A DNA stretch of 64,000 nucleotides from Amycolatopsis sp. QT-25 (GCF_029369745.1 NZ_CP120210.1:2976001-3040000), one strand, 5' to 3'; shown: positions 16,606 through 25,893, numbered from the stretch's first letter. Notes: generated from the letters alone by a model not told the origin. Program-made: numbers and translations.

Positions 16606-17768
16606 ACGCGATGAACTTCACCGAACCCGAGGAGCGCGGCGCGCTGCGGGCCGCGGTCGCCGAACTCGGCAGGAAGTACGGGCACGAGTACTACGCGAAA
16701 CAGGCCCGTGCCGGGCTCAAGACCGACGAGTTGTGGGCCGAAGCCGGCAGGCTCGGCTACCTCGGCGTGAACCTGCCCGAGGAGTACGGCGGCGGGGGAG
16801 CGGGTATCGCGGATCTCGCCGCGGTGCTCGAAGAACTCGCCGCGGCGGGCTGCCCGCTGCTGCTCATGGTCGTCTCGCCGGCGATCTGCGGCACGGTCAT
16901 CTCGCGCTTCGGCACCGACGAGCAGAAAAAGCGCTGGCTGCCCGGAATCGCCGACGGCAGCGGGCGGATGGTCTTCGCCATCACCGAGCCGGACGCCGGC
17001 TCGAACTCGCACAAGATCACCACCACCGCGCACCGCGACGGCGACGGTTGGGTCCTCAGTGGACGAAAGGTCTACATCTCCGGTGTCGACGAGGCGGACG
17101 CCGTCCTGGTCGTCGGCCGCACCGAGGACGCGAAGACCGGCAAGCTCAAGCCCGCGCTGTTCACCGTCCCGACCGACGCGCCCGGTTTCGAGTACAAGCA
17201 GATCGAGATGGACATCGTCTCGCCGGAGAAGCAGTTCGGCCTGTTCCTCGACGACGTCCACCTGCCCGCCGACGCGCTGGTCGGCGAGGAGGACGCGGCG
17301 ATCGCGCAGCTGTTCGCCGGGCTCAATCCCGAACGCATCATGGGCGCGTCGTTCTCGCTCGGCATCGCCCGCTACGCGCTGGGCAAGGCCGTCTCCTACG
17401 CCAACGAGCGCAAGGTGTGGGGCGCGCCGATCGGCACCCACCAAGGGCTCGCGCATCCGCTGGCCGAGATCAAGATCGAACTGGAACTGGCGAAGCTCAT
17501 GACGCAGAAGGCGGCGTCGCTCTACGACTCCGGTGACGACTTCGGCGCGGGCGAGTCGGCGAACATGGCGAAGTACGCCGCCGCCGAGGTCGCCATCCGC
17601 GCGGTCGACCAGGCCGTGCAGACCCACGGCGGCAACGGCCTCGCCAGCGAATACGGGCTGGGCACGCTGGTCACGGCCGTCCGGCTGGGCCGCATCGCGC
17701 CGGTGAGCCGTGAGATGGTGCTCAACTTCGTCGGACAGCACAGTCTCGGCTTGCCCCGGTCCTACTGA
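16602..17768 (+). CDS. Acyl-CoA dehydrogenase
   Basis: 388-aa acyl-CoA dehydrogenase overlapping the carboxylase gene by ATGA. FAD/substrate motifs ITEPDAGSNSHKI and the C-terminal HGGNGLASEYGLG are present. The usual EGT glutamate region reads APVSREMVLN, so the C-terminal base is absent; a helix-G Glu (LNPERIMGA) may serve. A second dehydrogenase in the same operon implies two oxidation steps or two chain lengths. It ends the operon, followed by a 20-bp stem-loop. Confidence 0.92.
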   Translation: MNAMNFTEPEERGALRAAVAELGRKYGHEYYAKQARAGLKTDELWAEAGRLGYLGVNLPEEYGGGGAGIADLAAVLEELAAAGCPLLLMVVSPAICGTVISRFGTDEQKKRWLPGIADGSGRMVFAITEPDAGSNSHKITTTAHRDGDGWVLSGRKVYISGVDEADAVLVVGRTEDAKTGKLKPALFTVPTDAPGFEYKQIEMDIVSPEKQFGLFLDDVHLPADALVGEEDAAIAQLFAGLNPERIMGASFSLGIARYALGKAVSYANERKVWGAPIGTHQGLAHPLAEIKIELELAKLMTQKAASLYDSGDDFGAGESANMAKYAAAEVAIRAVDQAVQTHGGNGLASEYGLGTLVTAVRLGRIAPVSREMVLNFVGQHSLGLPRSY

Positions 17769-17769
17769 C

Positions 17770-17816
17770 TCGTGAGTGGCTAGGACGGTCAGAACCCGTC
17801 CTAGCCACTCACGAGC
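17770..17816. terminator. 20-bp perfect stem-loop at the operon end
   Basis: Arms CTCGTGAGTGGCTAGGACGG (17770-17789) and its exact complement (17797-17816) with a 7-nt loop start 2 nt after the dehydrogenase stop and precede the TetR gene. Very stable hairpin without a clear T-run; a terminator is the simplest reading. Confidence 0.75.
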
Positions 17817-17861
17817 CCACCACGGAAGGCGACCCTCCATGCCCACTCTCCACCACCGGTC

Positions 17862-18539
17862 ATGATCCGCGAACCACAGCAAGAGCGCAGCCGGACGACT
17901 CGGCGGCGGCTGGTCGAGGCCGCCGTCGAGACGATCGGCGAGCTCGGCTGGAACGGGACCACCGTCGCGCTGATCGCCGAACGCGCCGGGGTCTCGCGCG
18001 GTGCCGCCCAGCACCACTTCCCGACCAGGGAAGATCTGGTCGCGGCCGCGGTCGAGCACGTCGGTGAGATCCAGATCGTGGAACTGCGCGCCCGAGCGGC
18101 GGAACTGCCGTCGGGGCGGTCGCGGATCGAACGGGCCGTCGACATGGTGCTCAACCTCTACAGCGGGCCGATGTTCCGCGCCGCGCTCCATCTGTGGGTC
18201 GCGGCGTCGACCGACGAGTCGCTGCGCGCGACCCTGGTGCCGCTGGAGGCACGGGTCGGCAGGGAAGCGCACCGGGTGACCGTCGAACTACTCGACGTCG
18301 ACGAGTCCCACCAGGGTGTGCGCGAGCTGGTCCAGGCCACTCTCGATCTTGCCCGCGGCCTGGGGCTGGCGAACCTGCTGACCGACGACACGAAGCGGCG
18401 CAAGCAGATCGTCGCCCAATGGGCGCGGGTACTGGAGCCCACTTTGGCGTCCGCGAAGATGTCGCGGAACCGAAAAGTCACCGACAACGTCCGAGATCTT
18501 GTTAACACTGATGGAGCAGCGACCGATAACCCGGTGTGA
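17862..18539 (+). CDS. TetR-family regulator of the AtuA/carboxylase operon
   Basis: 225 aa. N-terminal HTH (about 8-55; TTVALIAERAGVSRGAAQHHF) with the typical YxHF-like QHHF end; ligand domain 70-200 with no recognisable binding motif; a polar C-terminal tail. It lies directly downstream of the carboxylase operon, separated by a stem-loop, and the AT-rich palindrome before the operon is its probable target. No convincing ribosome site precedes ATG 17862, so the start is less secure. Confidence 0.9.
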   Translation: MIREPQQERSRTTRRRLVEAAVETIGELGWNGTTVALIAERAGVSRGAAQHHFPTREDLVAAAVEHVGEIQIVELRARAAELPSGRSRIERAVDMVLNLYSGPMFRAALHLWVAASTDESLRATLVPLEARVGREAHRVTVELLDVDESHQGVRELVQATLDLARGLGLANLLTDDTKRRKQIVAQWARVLEPTLASAKMSRNRKVTDNVRDLVNTDGAATDNPV

Positions 18540-18581
18540 GTGCTGCCGATTCAGGCGGCTGATCGAGAGAGGTCCACTCCG

Positions 18582-18851
18582 GTGTCCGGATCAGAGGTCG
18601 AACTGTCCCATCGAGCCATGGCGATGCTGCGAGCGGTCGCGGCGCGCCGTGCCCAGATGTCGTGCAGCTGCGAGCCGGATCTCTTCATCGACGGGTTCGC
18701 CTGCTGCGATCAGATGACCGCGCACGCGCTGGCTCACGGTGGCTACATCCGTCCCGCCGAGTCCACCGGCCTCTCCGCGGTCATCGGCCGCGTGCCCGCC
18801 GAGCTGACCGAGGCAGGCGAGGCCGCGATCGCGGTCACCGCTGCTGCCTGA
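18582..18851 (+). CDS. Small Cys-containing protein of unknown function
   Basis: 89 aa, not recognised. GTG 18582 is preferred (GAGAGAGG 10 nt upstream) over an upstream in-frame GTG. Soluble; an amphipathic N-terminus followed by a CSCEPDLFIDGFACCDQ segment with four cysteines, possibly a metal or redox site, then an Ala-rich helix at the C-terminus. It sits between the TetR gene and a membrane protein gene on the same strand, with 116 bp before the next gene. Confidence 0.6.
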   Translation: MSGSEVELSHRAMAMLRAVAARRAQMSCSCEPDLFIDGFACCDQMTAHALAHGGYIRPAESTGLSAVIGRVPAELTEAGEAAIAVTAAA

Positions 18852-18973
18852 CCCTTCATCGCATCGTCTGTCCGTAGTGGACGACGACCGTTTACAACCG
18901 CCTCCCGCGTTCCTAGGATCCACCCCCGGACGAGGCCGTCGCGCCGATCGACGGACCGGGTTGGGAGATGCCG

Positions 18974-19486
18974 ATGGCACGCACGGCTCGCCACGATGCC
19001 AGTGGGGACGCCCTGAGCGAGTTGCTGCGGAAAGCCGGTGCCGTGCCTCGCCACCGGGGACCGCGCGAGCCCAAGCACCGGGCTCCGGAGACCGCCGCTC
19101 CCGGTGACGAGAAGATCCGGCGGATCTCGGCGCTTGCGGCGGGCGGAGTCGTCGTCGGTGGCGTACTGGTCTTCCTGCTCACCCCGGCCGACCCGGTCGA
19201 AGTCGCCCCGGAGATGCCGCTCCCGCCGCCGATCATCGCTTCCCAGGCTGTCGACGCCCCGGGCGACGCGGCTTCTCCGACCACCCCGGCGGGGCCTCCG
19301 GGCGGCAGCGTCGCGCCCCCTCCGCCGATGACGGCGTCGATGCACGGCTCGGAGAAGCCGTCCCCGCCGCCCGCCCCGGTCCGTGAGGAACGGCCGGATC
19401 CGCGCGCCGGTCACCACGAGTGGTATCACGACTGGTACCACGGCGGATATCCCGGTGGCGGCCGTTGGCCGCAGTGGGGCGGATAG
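18974..19486 (+). CDS. Single-pass membrane protein with Pro-rich outer tail
   Basis: 170 aa, not recognised. Basic cytoplasmic N-terminus of about 50 residues, one transmembrane helix (about 52-68; ISALAAGGVVVGGVLVFLL), then a Pro/Ala-rich extracytoplasmic stalk and a His/Tyr/Trp/Gly tail (HEWYHDWYHGGYPGGG). ATG 18974 is chosen over 18968 because GGGAG is 6 nt upstream. The His/Tyr-rich end may bind metal or the wall. It precedes the ATPase/binding-protein pair on the same strand and may belong with it. Confidence 0.65.
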   Translation: MARTARHDASGDALSELLRKAGAVPRHRGPREPKHRAPETAAPGDEKIRRISALAAGGVVVGGVLVFLLTPADPVEVAPEMPLPPPIIASQAVDAPGDAASPTTPAGPPGGSVAPPPPMTASMHGSEKPSPPPAPVREERPDPRAGHHEWYHDWYHGGYPGGGRWPQWGG

Positions 19487-19662
19487 CGCCGTTCGGGTGA
19501 TCGGCGGCGTCGCTCACCGTCGACCGAGAATCACGATTCGCTCCGGATTTCGTCCTTTCGTGTCTCGTGCCCTTTTTCCCGTGTGCGGGCTTCGGCCCGG
19601 TACCTACGATGGTCCGCACTCTCCATTCCTTCCGGAGCAGAGCGAGGGGCTGAACAGGAAAA

Positions 19663-21693
19663 ATGAGTGTGGGGCGACATTCTCCCGCGGTGCAGCTCGC
19701 CCGGAGAATGCTGATCAACCGCGAGGTGGGCAACTCCTCCCGTCAGCAGCCGGTGACGCTGCTGCTCGGGCCGGTCGGTTCGGGTAAGACCACGGCACTG
19801 GAAGCGATCCGCCAGGATCTGGGCTGGGGTGTCGTGCACGCCGGATTCGATTTCGGGCACGGCGGCAGGGCGGGCACGATCGACGTGCTCACGAAACTGG
19901 CCTACTCGTTGTCGAGTAAATGGCGGAATCGACCGAAACCGCAGTTCGTTCGGTTCACCATCGCGCTGATCGCAGTTCAAGCGGAGCTTTCCGGGCGAAA
20001 TCGTGACGAAGATCTGGCGCAGCTGAAGTCGTTGATCACCAGTTTCCACGGCATCATCTGGACCCCGGCGCTGGACAAAACGCTCGACACGCTGACCGAG
20101 ACGGCGAAGGCGACCGGCCTGGTCGAACCACCGTATGCGGATCTGTTCCGCCAGACGTTCCCGCATCTGGTCCGGAACATCCGGCCGCGGCTGGGCAAGG
20201 CGCTGCGGTCGCTGGCCGACTTCCCCAACGCCGAGGGGAGATCCCCGTTCGACGCGCTGCTCGAACTCAACCGGCTCGCGCACGGCAGCGCCCGCGATGC
20301 CAAGGCGGTCACCGAATGGCTGATGGCGGCGTTCCTCGGTGACGTCCGGGAGAACCATCCGCGGATGGCCAGACCGGAGGAGAGGAGCCCGTGCGCCTGC
20401 GACATCACGCAGCAGCGCAGGCACTGGCACAACTGGGTGGTGGTACTCGACGACGTCGACCACGCCGGCGGGACCGAGTTCCTCGCCGACCTGATCACCG
20501 CGCGGGAACGGCACGCCGTCCAGCACCCGAACGACCGCGAGGCCCACGACGCGCTGCTGGTCATCGCCACCAGCGGGCGGTGGCACGACGACTGGGGCAC
20601 CGCCTGGCTCGCGCCGTGGAAACCCGCCTCCGGTGCGACGCCCGCCGTCCGGCCGATGGCGGACTGCGAGGAGGCTTCCTACGACGACTGGGCGAAACCC
20701 GCCCACGGCGCGCTCGAGTCGCCGTACTACCCGGTCCGGATCTCGCCTCAGCCGATCGGGCGGATCGCGCGCGTCCTCGATTCCGGTGCGCTGACCCCGA
20801 AGGTCGCGCTCGCGCACCGGGCGACCGGTGGGCTGCCGTCGGCGGTCGAGCAACTCGCGACACGGTTGCGGGCGAGCGAGGTGCGCGAAGGCGACCGCGA
20901 TCTGCTCACCACCGATCCCCGTGGCGGGCAGGATCCCTGCTACCGCAGGCTGACCGAACTCGGCCTGACCGAGCATCTCGACGATGTCCACCTCGACGAC
21001 TTCGTGACCGCGGCCCCGTTCGCGACCGCGCCCTGGCTGATCCCGGACGCCGCGCAGAGCAGGATCGACCAGCCGCACGTCGGACGGATCCTGACCGAGC
21101 TGCGCACCTCGTTGTGGGTGACGGCGAGGAACTCGCCCGGTACGACGGACGACCAAGCGGCGCTGCATCCGTGGATCGCCGCGAACCTGGTGTCCGCGCT
21201 GGCCCGGCGCGGGAACGGCGACGGGCCGACCTACACCGACCAGTTCGAGGCCCTGCGCGACGACCCGGACACCGCACAGGACCCGGTGCGCCTGGCCTAC
21301 TGCAACCTCGCGCTGGGCGACATCGGCGAGGTGGTCACCTTCTTCGAACGGGAGTTCAACCGGATCCCGCACGCGGACTGGGTCGCGAAGCTCGAACTGG
21401 TCCTCAACGCGCCCGACGATCTGCCACCCGAGCGGGATCACGCGGAGCTGTACGAAGAACTCGTCAACCTGGACAACGCGCGATGCCCGACCGGCCGGTC
21501 CGAGATCCGGAACAACGTCGCCCGGCTCATCGCGGCGGGCCGGCTGACCGCCAACCCCTTCGCCGTCCGCAGGCAGGACCAGCACCAGGTGATCGCGAAC
21601 GCCTTCGCCGCGCTGGCCACCACTTCACACCAACCCGACGTCGGCGCGCTCGTATCGGCCAAGGAAGCCGCCCGGCGCGGCGAATTCCCCTGA
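19663..21693 (+). CDS. P-loop (STAND/AAA-like) ATPase of unknown function
   Basis: 676 aa, cytosolic. Walker A GPVGSGKTT (36-44) and a hydrophobic Walker B VVVLDDVD (259-266) with a following sensor-like ATSGRW (about 306-311) define a STAND/AAA-type NTPase; the insert between the two is long and helical. The C-terminal third (450-676) has no motif I recognise but is helical enough for TPR-like repeats. ATG 19663 follows an A-rich stretch (CAGGAAAA). The next gene, 19 nt on, encodes a membrane-anchored substrate-binding-protein fold, suggesting that the ATPase responds to an outside ligand. Confidence 0.75.
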   Translation: MSVGRHSPAVQLARRMLINREVGNSSRQQPVTLLLGPVGSGKTTALEAIRQDLGWGVVHAGFDFGHGGRAGTIDVLTKLAYSLSSKWRNRPKPQFVRFTIALIAVQAELSGRNRDEDLAQLKSLITSFHGIIWTPALDKTLDTLTETAKATGLVEPPYADLFRQTFPHLVRNIRPRLGKALRSLADFPNAEGRSPFDALLELNRLAHGSARDAKAVTEWLMAAFLGDVRENHPRMARPEERSPCACDITQQRRHWHNWVVVLDDVDHAGGTEFLADLITARERHAVQHPNDREAHDALLVIATSGRWHDDWGTAWLAPWKPASGATPAVRPMADCEEASYDDWAKPAHGALESPYYPVRISPQPIGRIARVLDSGALTPKVALAHRATGGLPSAVEQLATRLRASEVREGDRDLLTTDPRGGQDPCYRRLTELGLTEHLDDVHLDDFVTAAPFATAPWLIPDAAQSRIDQPHVGRILTELRTSLWVTARNSPGTTDDQAALHPWIAANLVSALARRGNGDGPTYTDQFEALRDDPDTAQDPVRLAYCNLALGDIGEVVTFFEREFNRIPHADWVAKLELVLNAPDDLPPERDHAELYEELVNLDNARCPTGRSEIRNNVARLIAAGRLTANPFAVRRQDQHQVIANAFAALATTSHQPDVGALVSAKEAARRGEFP

Positions 21694-21712
21694 ACCTGAA
21701 CGGAACTCCGTG

Positions 21713-23281
21713 ATGTCCTGGCTCGATTCGCTGAGAACACGTATGTCCGAGGCCCGTGAACGCGCGGCGACGGGGCCGCCGGTGCGGCCGCGCGGCTGGG
21801 CGCGCCGCCATCGGGTGCTGCTGATCGCGGTCGTGATCCTGCTGGTGAGTGCCGTCCTGGTGTCGTTCAGGCCCTGGGAGTCCTGTGGTTCCGGGCTTCG
21901 GGCGGTGAACGCGGACAGGGAGTCGGTCGGCTCGTCCTACGTCTGCGTCGGGTTGAACCTCGACTCCGGCCCGATGCGGGACGACGACCCGCTCGGCCCG
22001 CTGGAAAAGCTCATCAAGAGCCGCAACGAGACGGCGGGCGAAAACTTCAAGACCATCGTGGTGCTGGAGAACCTGGCGCCCGATCCGAAGGTCGACAGCC
22101 AGCCGTTCCCGTTCGTCCGGCGGGAGATCCAGGGCGCGATCACCGCCGCGTGGCCGAAGAACGGGCCTCCGGGGATCAAGCTCCTGCTGGCCAACTACGG
22201 CAGCAACGCCGACCACTGGCACGTGGTCGCCGAAGAGATCGTCGCCGCGGCCGCCGCCCAGCGCATCGTGGCGGTCACCGACGTCGGCACCAGTTCGGAG
22301 AACAGCCGGGCGCTGGTGGCCGAGCTGTCCCGGCACGGCATCGCCACGATCGGCGCGACCGTCACCGCGGACAACATGAACACCGACCCGAAGGGCGCAC
22401 GGATCGACAACTTCTTCCGCGTGGGCCCGACCAACACCGACGAGGCCCGCGCCGCGGCCGGATACATCGCCGCGCACGGCTTCCGCCGCGTGATGATGAT
22501 CCAGGGAGTCAGCAAGGAGGACACCTACGCGACCACGCTCGCCGAAGCCTTCCAGAACTCGTCGAAGGTCCCGGTCATCTTCACGAAGACCTACGACGTC
22601 AAGCCGCTCATCGACACTTCGCGCGAAGCCTATCTGCGAGGGTTGTTCAGCAGGTGGCACAACGACATCTGCGGCGCGAGACCCGATCTGATCTACTTCG
22701 CCGGCCGCGGCCTCGATCTCGGTGCCCTCGTGGCGGCACTGGCGGGCGACGGTGCCTGCGAGGGGCTCGACACGGTGACCGTGCTGACCGGGGACGACGC
22801 GAGCACACTCGCCGGGAAGCCGTTGCCGCTGAACAAGGACATCAGCGTCCGGCTCCGCTACACGGCGCTCGCCTATCCCGACCAGTGGGATATGTTCACC
22901 GCCGATCCGGCGCATCCGACGTACAAGAAGAACTACGACAACTTCATCGCCGAATTCACCGGCACCCATGGTTTCCCGAAAGAGGAACTGTGGGACGGCG
23001 CCGCGATGATCGAACACGACGCCGTCGCCGCGGCGGTGGAGGCGGCCGTGCAGAACGTGTCGGCGGATCCGGTCTCGGTGGCGAACGTGTTGCGCAGCAT
23101 CGATTGCAACTCGCCGGTGCCCGGCGCCACCGGGTTCATCGCGTTCGACCAGGCGACCGGCAACCAGCTCGACAAGGCGTTGCCGATCCTGTCCATCGAC
23201 CCGGACGGTTCGGTGCATCCGGTCGATCTCGTGTGGTCGCGCGGACGGCCGCTGAACACGGCGCCGGAGTGCGGCCGGTGA
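21713..23281 (+). CDS. Membrane-anchored type-I periplasmic-binding-protein-like receptor
   Basis: 522 aa: cytoplasmic N-tail of about 34 residues, one transmembrane helix (about 35-52; LLIAVVILLVSAVLVSF), then a large extracytoplasmic type-I periplasmic-binding fold (branched-chain amino-acid binding/Peripla_BP_6 style; VGLNLDSGP, RIVAVTDVGTSS, RVMMIQGVSKEDTYA, DLIYFAGRGLDLGALV). There is no lipobox and no ABC permease or ATPase nearby, so a receptor rather than transport role is inferred. ATG 21713 is preferred to the adjacent GTG 21710. Probably co-transcribed with the STAND-like ATPase gene. Confidence 0.75.
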   Translation: MSWLDSLRTRMSEARERAATGPPVRPRGWARRHRVLLIAVVILLVSAVLVSFRPWESCGSGLRAVNADRESVGSSYVCVGLNLDSGPMRDDDPLGPLEKLIKSRNETAGENFKTIVVLENLAPDPKVDSQPFPFVRREIQGAITAAWPKNGPPGIKLLLANYGSNADHWHVVAEEIVAAAAAQRIVAVTDVGTSSENSRALVAELSRHGIATIGATVTADNMNTDPKGARIDNFFRVGPTNTDEARAAAGYIAAHGFRRVMMIQGVSKEDTYATTLAEAFQNSSKVPVIFTKTYDVKPLIDTSREAYLRGLFSRWHNDICGARPDLIYFAGRGLDLGALVAALAGDGACEGLDTVTVLTGDDASTLAGKPLPLNKDISVRLRYTALAYPDQWDMFTADPAHPTYKKNYDNFIAEFTGTHGFPKEELWDGAAMIEHDAVAAAVEAAVQNVSADPVSVANVLRSIDCNSPVPGATGFIAFDQATGNQLDKALPILSIDPDGSVHPVDLVWSRGRPLNTAPECGR

Positions 23282-23346
23282 AGGGAAGCTGAGCGTTTCG
23301 AGTCGTCAGTACCCAGAGCCGAGAAACTCGACCTTCGCATCGTTCC

Positions 23347-23403
23347 AGTACATGAAGGCCCCCTTCCTTGCGCCTGGGTACGGGAAGGGGGCCTTCATGT
23401 ACT
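23347..23403. terminator. 21-bp perfect stem-loop between convergent genes
   Basis: Arms AGTACATGAAGGCCCCCTTCC (23347-23367) and exact complement (23383-23403), loop 15 nt, in the gap between the binding-protein gene and the convergent GH18 gene. Suits a bidirectional terminator. Confidence 0.75.
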
Positions 23404-23454
23404 TCAGAGAGAGCTCGCCGGGCTTCACGGACTGACACCGGTGGGGAACGGAAG

Positions 23455-24405
23455 TCAGCCGGTGTAACCCGCCACGATCTTGGTGTAGTCGTACTTGCCT
23501 TGCGCGATTCCCGCGCAGTTGTTGCAGTCGCGGTTCACCGCCCAGAACGACAGCCGGGCGAGATGTTTGCTCGCCGCGTAGTCGCGGATGGCCCGGAAGT
23601 CGGCGACGCTGACGGTCTCTCCCGCCACGTCGGTCTTCCCGTTCATCGACGAAAGCCCGCTGCGCCGGTAGGCCGCGTCGTCGCTCAGGCCGAACGTGGC
23701 TTTCACGACGTTCTTCAGCCCGTCCACGGCGCTGCGGGTCTTGCCAGCCATGTCACCGCCGCTGGAGAAGTTGAACGGCATGACCGACCACGCGTCGACG
23801 CCCGCGCCGAGTGCTTTCGCCTGGTTGATCAGCCGCTTCCCGTGCGCGTTGGGGCCGCCGACGTCGGTCGGGATGGTGATGACCACGCGCAGGCCGGGAT
23901 TCTTCTGTTTCGTGATCTTGACGGCGTTCAGGATCCGATCCTGGACCGTGTGGTTCTCGAACTCGTCGGTGTTTTCGACGTCGAGGTCGATCGCTTTGAG
24001 TTTGTAGGCGTCGATGACCTTCTGGTACGCGCCGGCGAGCGCCGCGGGGGTACCGCATTTCGGGCCGAGCTTCGTGCCGGACCAGCCGCCGAACGACGGG
24101 ATGACGTCGCCGCCCTTGGCCCGGATGTTGTCGATCATCGTGGCGTCGGCACCGGACAGCGAACGGCTCCCGTCCCATTTCGGGTTGCAGCCGCCGTCGG
24201 AGAGGACGAACGCGAGAGTGAACGCCTTGATCCCGGTGGCGTTCATCGCGGCGATCGGATCCGTCTGTCCCGACCATTGGTACAGATACGGCGAGGCGAG
24301 CACGGCGTCCGGGGCCGCCGAGGCGACGGGGGCGAGGCCGACGGCCGTGGCGAGAGCGGCGCCGACGGCGGTGGCCATCCTCGCCCAGCGTCGTGGCGAT
24401 TTCAT
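23455..24405 (-). CDS. Secreted GH18 (chitinase-like) glycosidase
   Basis: 316 aa with a Sec signal peptide (basic start, hydrophobic 10-27, cleavage near ASA-AP at about 30). Single GH18 TIM-barrel without carbohydrate-binding module. The catalytic DxxDxDxE motif reads KAIDLDVE: D140, D142 and the acid E144 are present, but the first Asp is K137. The SxGG strand is seen as PSFGGWSG. Activity on chitin or peptidoglycan-like N-acetylglucosamine polymers is plausible but altered by K137. A DasR-like operator overlaps its promoter, fitting aminosugar control. Confidence 0.88.
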   Translation of the reverse strand: MKSPRRWARMATAVGAALATAVGLAPVASAAPDAVLASPYLYQWSGQTDPIAAMNATGIKAFTLAFVLSDGGCNPKWDGSRSLSGADATMIDNIRAKGGDVIPSFGGWSGTKLGPKCGTPAALAGAYQKVIDAYKLKAIDLDVENTDEFENHTVQDRILNAVKITKQKNPGLRVVITIPTDVGGPNAHGKRLINQAKALGAGVDAWSVMPFNFSSGGDMAGKTRSAVDGLKNVVKATFGLSDDAAYRRSGLSSMNGKTDVAGETVSVADFRAIRDYAASKHLARLSFWAVNRDCNNCAGIAQGKYDYTKIVAGYTG

Positions 24406-24505
24406 AGGTTCTCCAACTGGTACACGCGCGGCGAGGCGCGCAGGTATGGAGCACCTCCGTCTTGACGCGGCGTATCAACCGGGAGGTAACTGTGTGCTCA
24501 CTCAC

Positions 24506-24533
24506 AGTGGACTGGACCAATGAGGACTGTCAA
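24506..24533 (-). promoter_or_regulatory. Promoter with DasR-like operator for the GH18 gene
   Basis: AGTGGACTGGACCAAT (24506-24521) matches the DasR-responsive element ACTGGTCTAGACCACT at 12 of 16 positions. On the minus strand a -35 TTGACA (24528-24533) lies just before it and a -10-like TCCACT (24506-24511) inside it, so a bound repressor would block RNA polymerase. About 100 bp upstream of the GH18 start. Confidence 0.5.
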
Positions 24534-24633
24534 GAATTCACCGGGATCCCCGGCGGAAACGACCGACCTTAGTAGGGGGTCTTGACCCGGAAAGCGGATC
24601 GACACCACCACGATTACCGGCTAGTTTGCCGAA

Positions 24634-25893
24634 ATGGTGGGGGACTCCCTGATGGTGACCGGAAGCCGCGGCCGGAGAGATCGGTTCGCCGCGCCGCGGC
24701 GGATACTGGGGTCCTGGAGCCTGTGGGAAGTACCCAGGCGGAGCCTGATCGGGTACCTGCTCCTCGTCGACGCCGCCGCCTTCGCCGCCACCGCGTACCT
24801 CTTCGTGTTGAGGCCGCCCACGCCTTCGTCCTTGCTCCCGTTTTCCGCCCTGCTGGCGGGAATGCTCCTCAGTGCGGAGCTCTCGCGCCCCGTCGAGCGG
24901 TCTCGCGCCGACACCCGGCTCGGTGCCGGACTGGACGCGGCCTGGATCTTCGCGGGCGCGTTGCTGCTGCCGCCGGCGCCGGCCGCGGCCCTCGTGGTCG
25001 CTTCGGCGGCATACCGCTGGTGCCGGATCCGGCGCGGAATTCCCCACCGCCAGGTGTTCGCGGCTTCCGCCACCATGCTTTCCGCGCTGGGTGCTTCGAT
25101 CGTTCCGGTGTTGCTGGGCGCGCCGCCGTTCCTCGACGCGGCAAGGGATTTCCAGAGTTTCGCATTGGTTTTCGCGACCGGTCTGGTTTTCCTGTCCGTC
25201 GACGCAGCCTTGGCCGCGCCGGCGGCCGAATTCGGGGCGGAACCTTCGGGATTCGCCTTCGACGCGGCGATGGTCGCGTTCGGACTGCTGCTCGCGTGGT
25301 CGGCGGCGGACTGGCCGTTCGTCACCGTGGTACTCGCGGGCGCACTCGTGGTACTTCACCGGGCGGGGACGATGCGCGCCCTGCGTGGCCATGCGGGTAC
25401 GGACTCCGGCACCGGACTGCTCACCGCGTCTTCCTGGTCGGACGGTGCCCGCACCCAGCTCGAGTTGCTTCGCGGCCGTGGTGCCGAACTTTCGCTGTTG
25501 ATGCTCGACCTCGACCACTTCGCGCGGCTCAACGACCGGCACGGCCGACAGGTCGGGGACGACGTTCTCCGTGCCGTGGCGGACACTTTGCGCGCGGAGG
25601 TCCGGGCGGCGGACCTCGTCGGCCGGTTCGGCGGCGAGGAGTTCGTCGTCCTGCTGCCCGGCACGAGCCGGTTCGACGCGCACGCGATCGCCGAACGCAT
25701 CCGGCTGCGGATCTCCTCGACGTACGTCTCACTGGGTGGGACATACGCCGGGGCGACCGTCTCGATCGGGGTGGCTTCGCATCCGGCCGCCGGTGAAACG
25801 CTCGACCGGCTCGTCGGCGCGGCGGATCAGGCGCTGCGCGCGGCGAAAGGGGCCGGGCGCAACCGGACCGTCGCTTTCGAGGTCGAAACCTAG
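24634..25893 (+). CDS. Membrane diguanylate cyclase (GGDEF)
   Basis: 419 aa. N-terminal membrane sensor of about six helices (38-60, 68-84, 102-125, 141-162, 175-195, 211-242) unlike a named MASE domain to my eye, then a GGDEF domain (about 255-415). The active-site motif is GGEEF (333-337), i.e. catalytically competent, with a product-inhibition I-site RAAD (324-327) at the right distance. It should make c-di-GMP, which in actinomycetes governs development via BldD. Its stop codon overlaps that of the convergent deaminase gene within a CTAG. Confidence 0.93.
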   Translation: MVGDSLMVTGSRGRRDRFAAPRRILGSWSLWEVPRRSLIGYLLLVDAAAFAATAYLFVLRPPTPSSLLPFSALLAGMLLSAELSRPVERSRADTRLGAGLDAAWIFAGALLLPPAPAAALVVASAAYRWCRIRRGIPHRQVFAASATMLSALGASIVPVLLGAPPFLDAARDFQSFALVFATGLVFLSVDAALAAPAAEFGAEPSGFAFDAAMVAFGLLLAWSAADWPFVTVVLAGALVVLHRAGTMRALRGHAGTDSGTGLLTASSWSDGARTQLELLRGRGAELSLLMLDLDHFARLNDRHGRQVGDDVLRAVADTLRAEVRAADLVGRFGGEEFVVLLPGTSRFDAHAIAERIRLRISSTYVSLGGTYAGATVSIGVASHPAAGETLDRLVGAADQALRAAKGAGRNRTVAFEVET

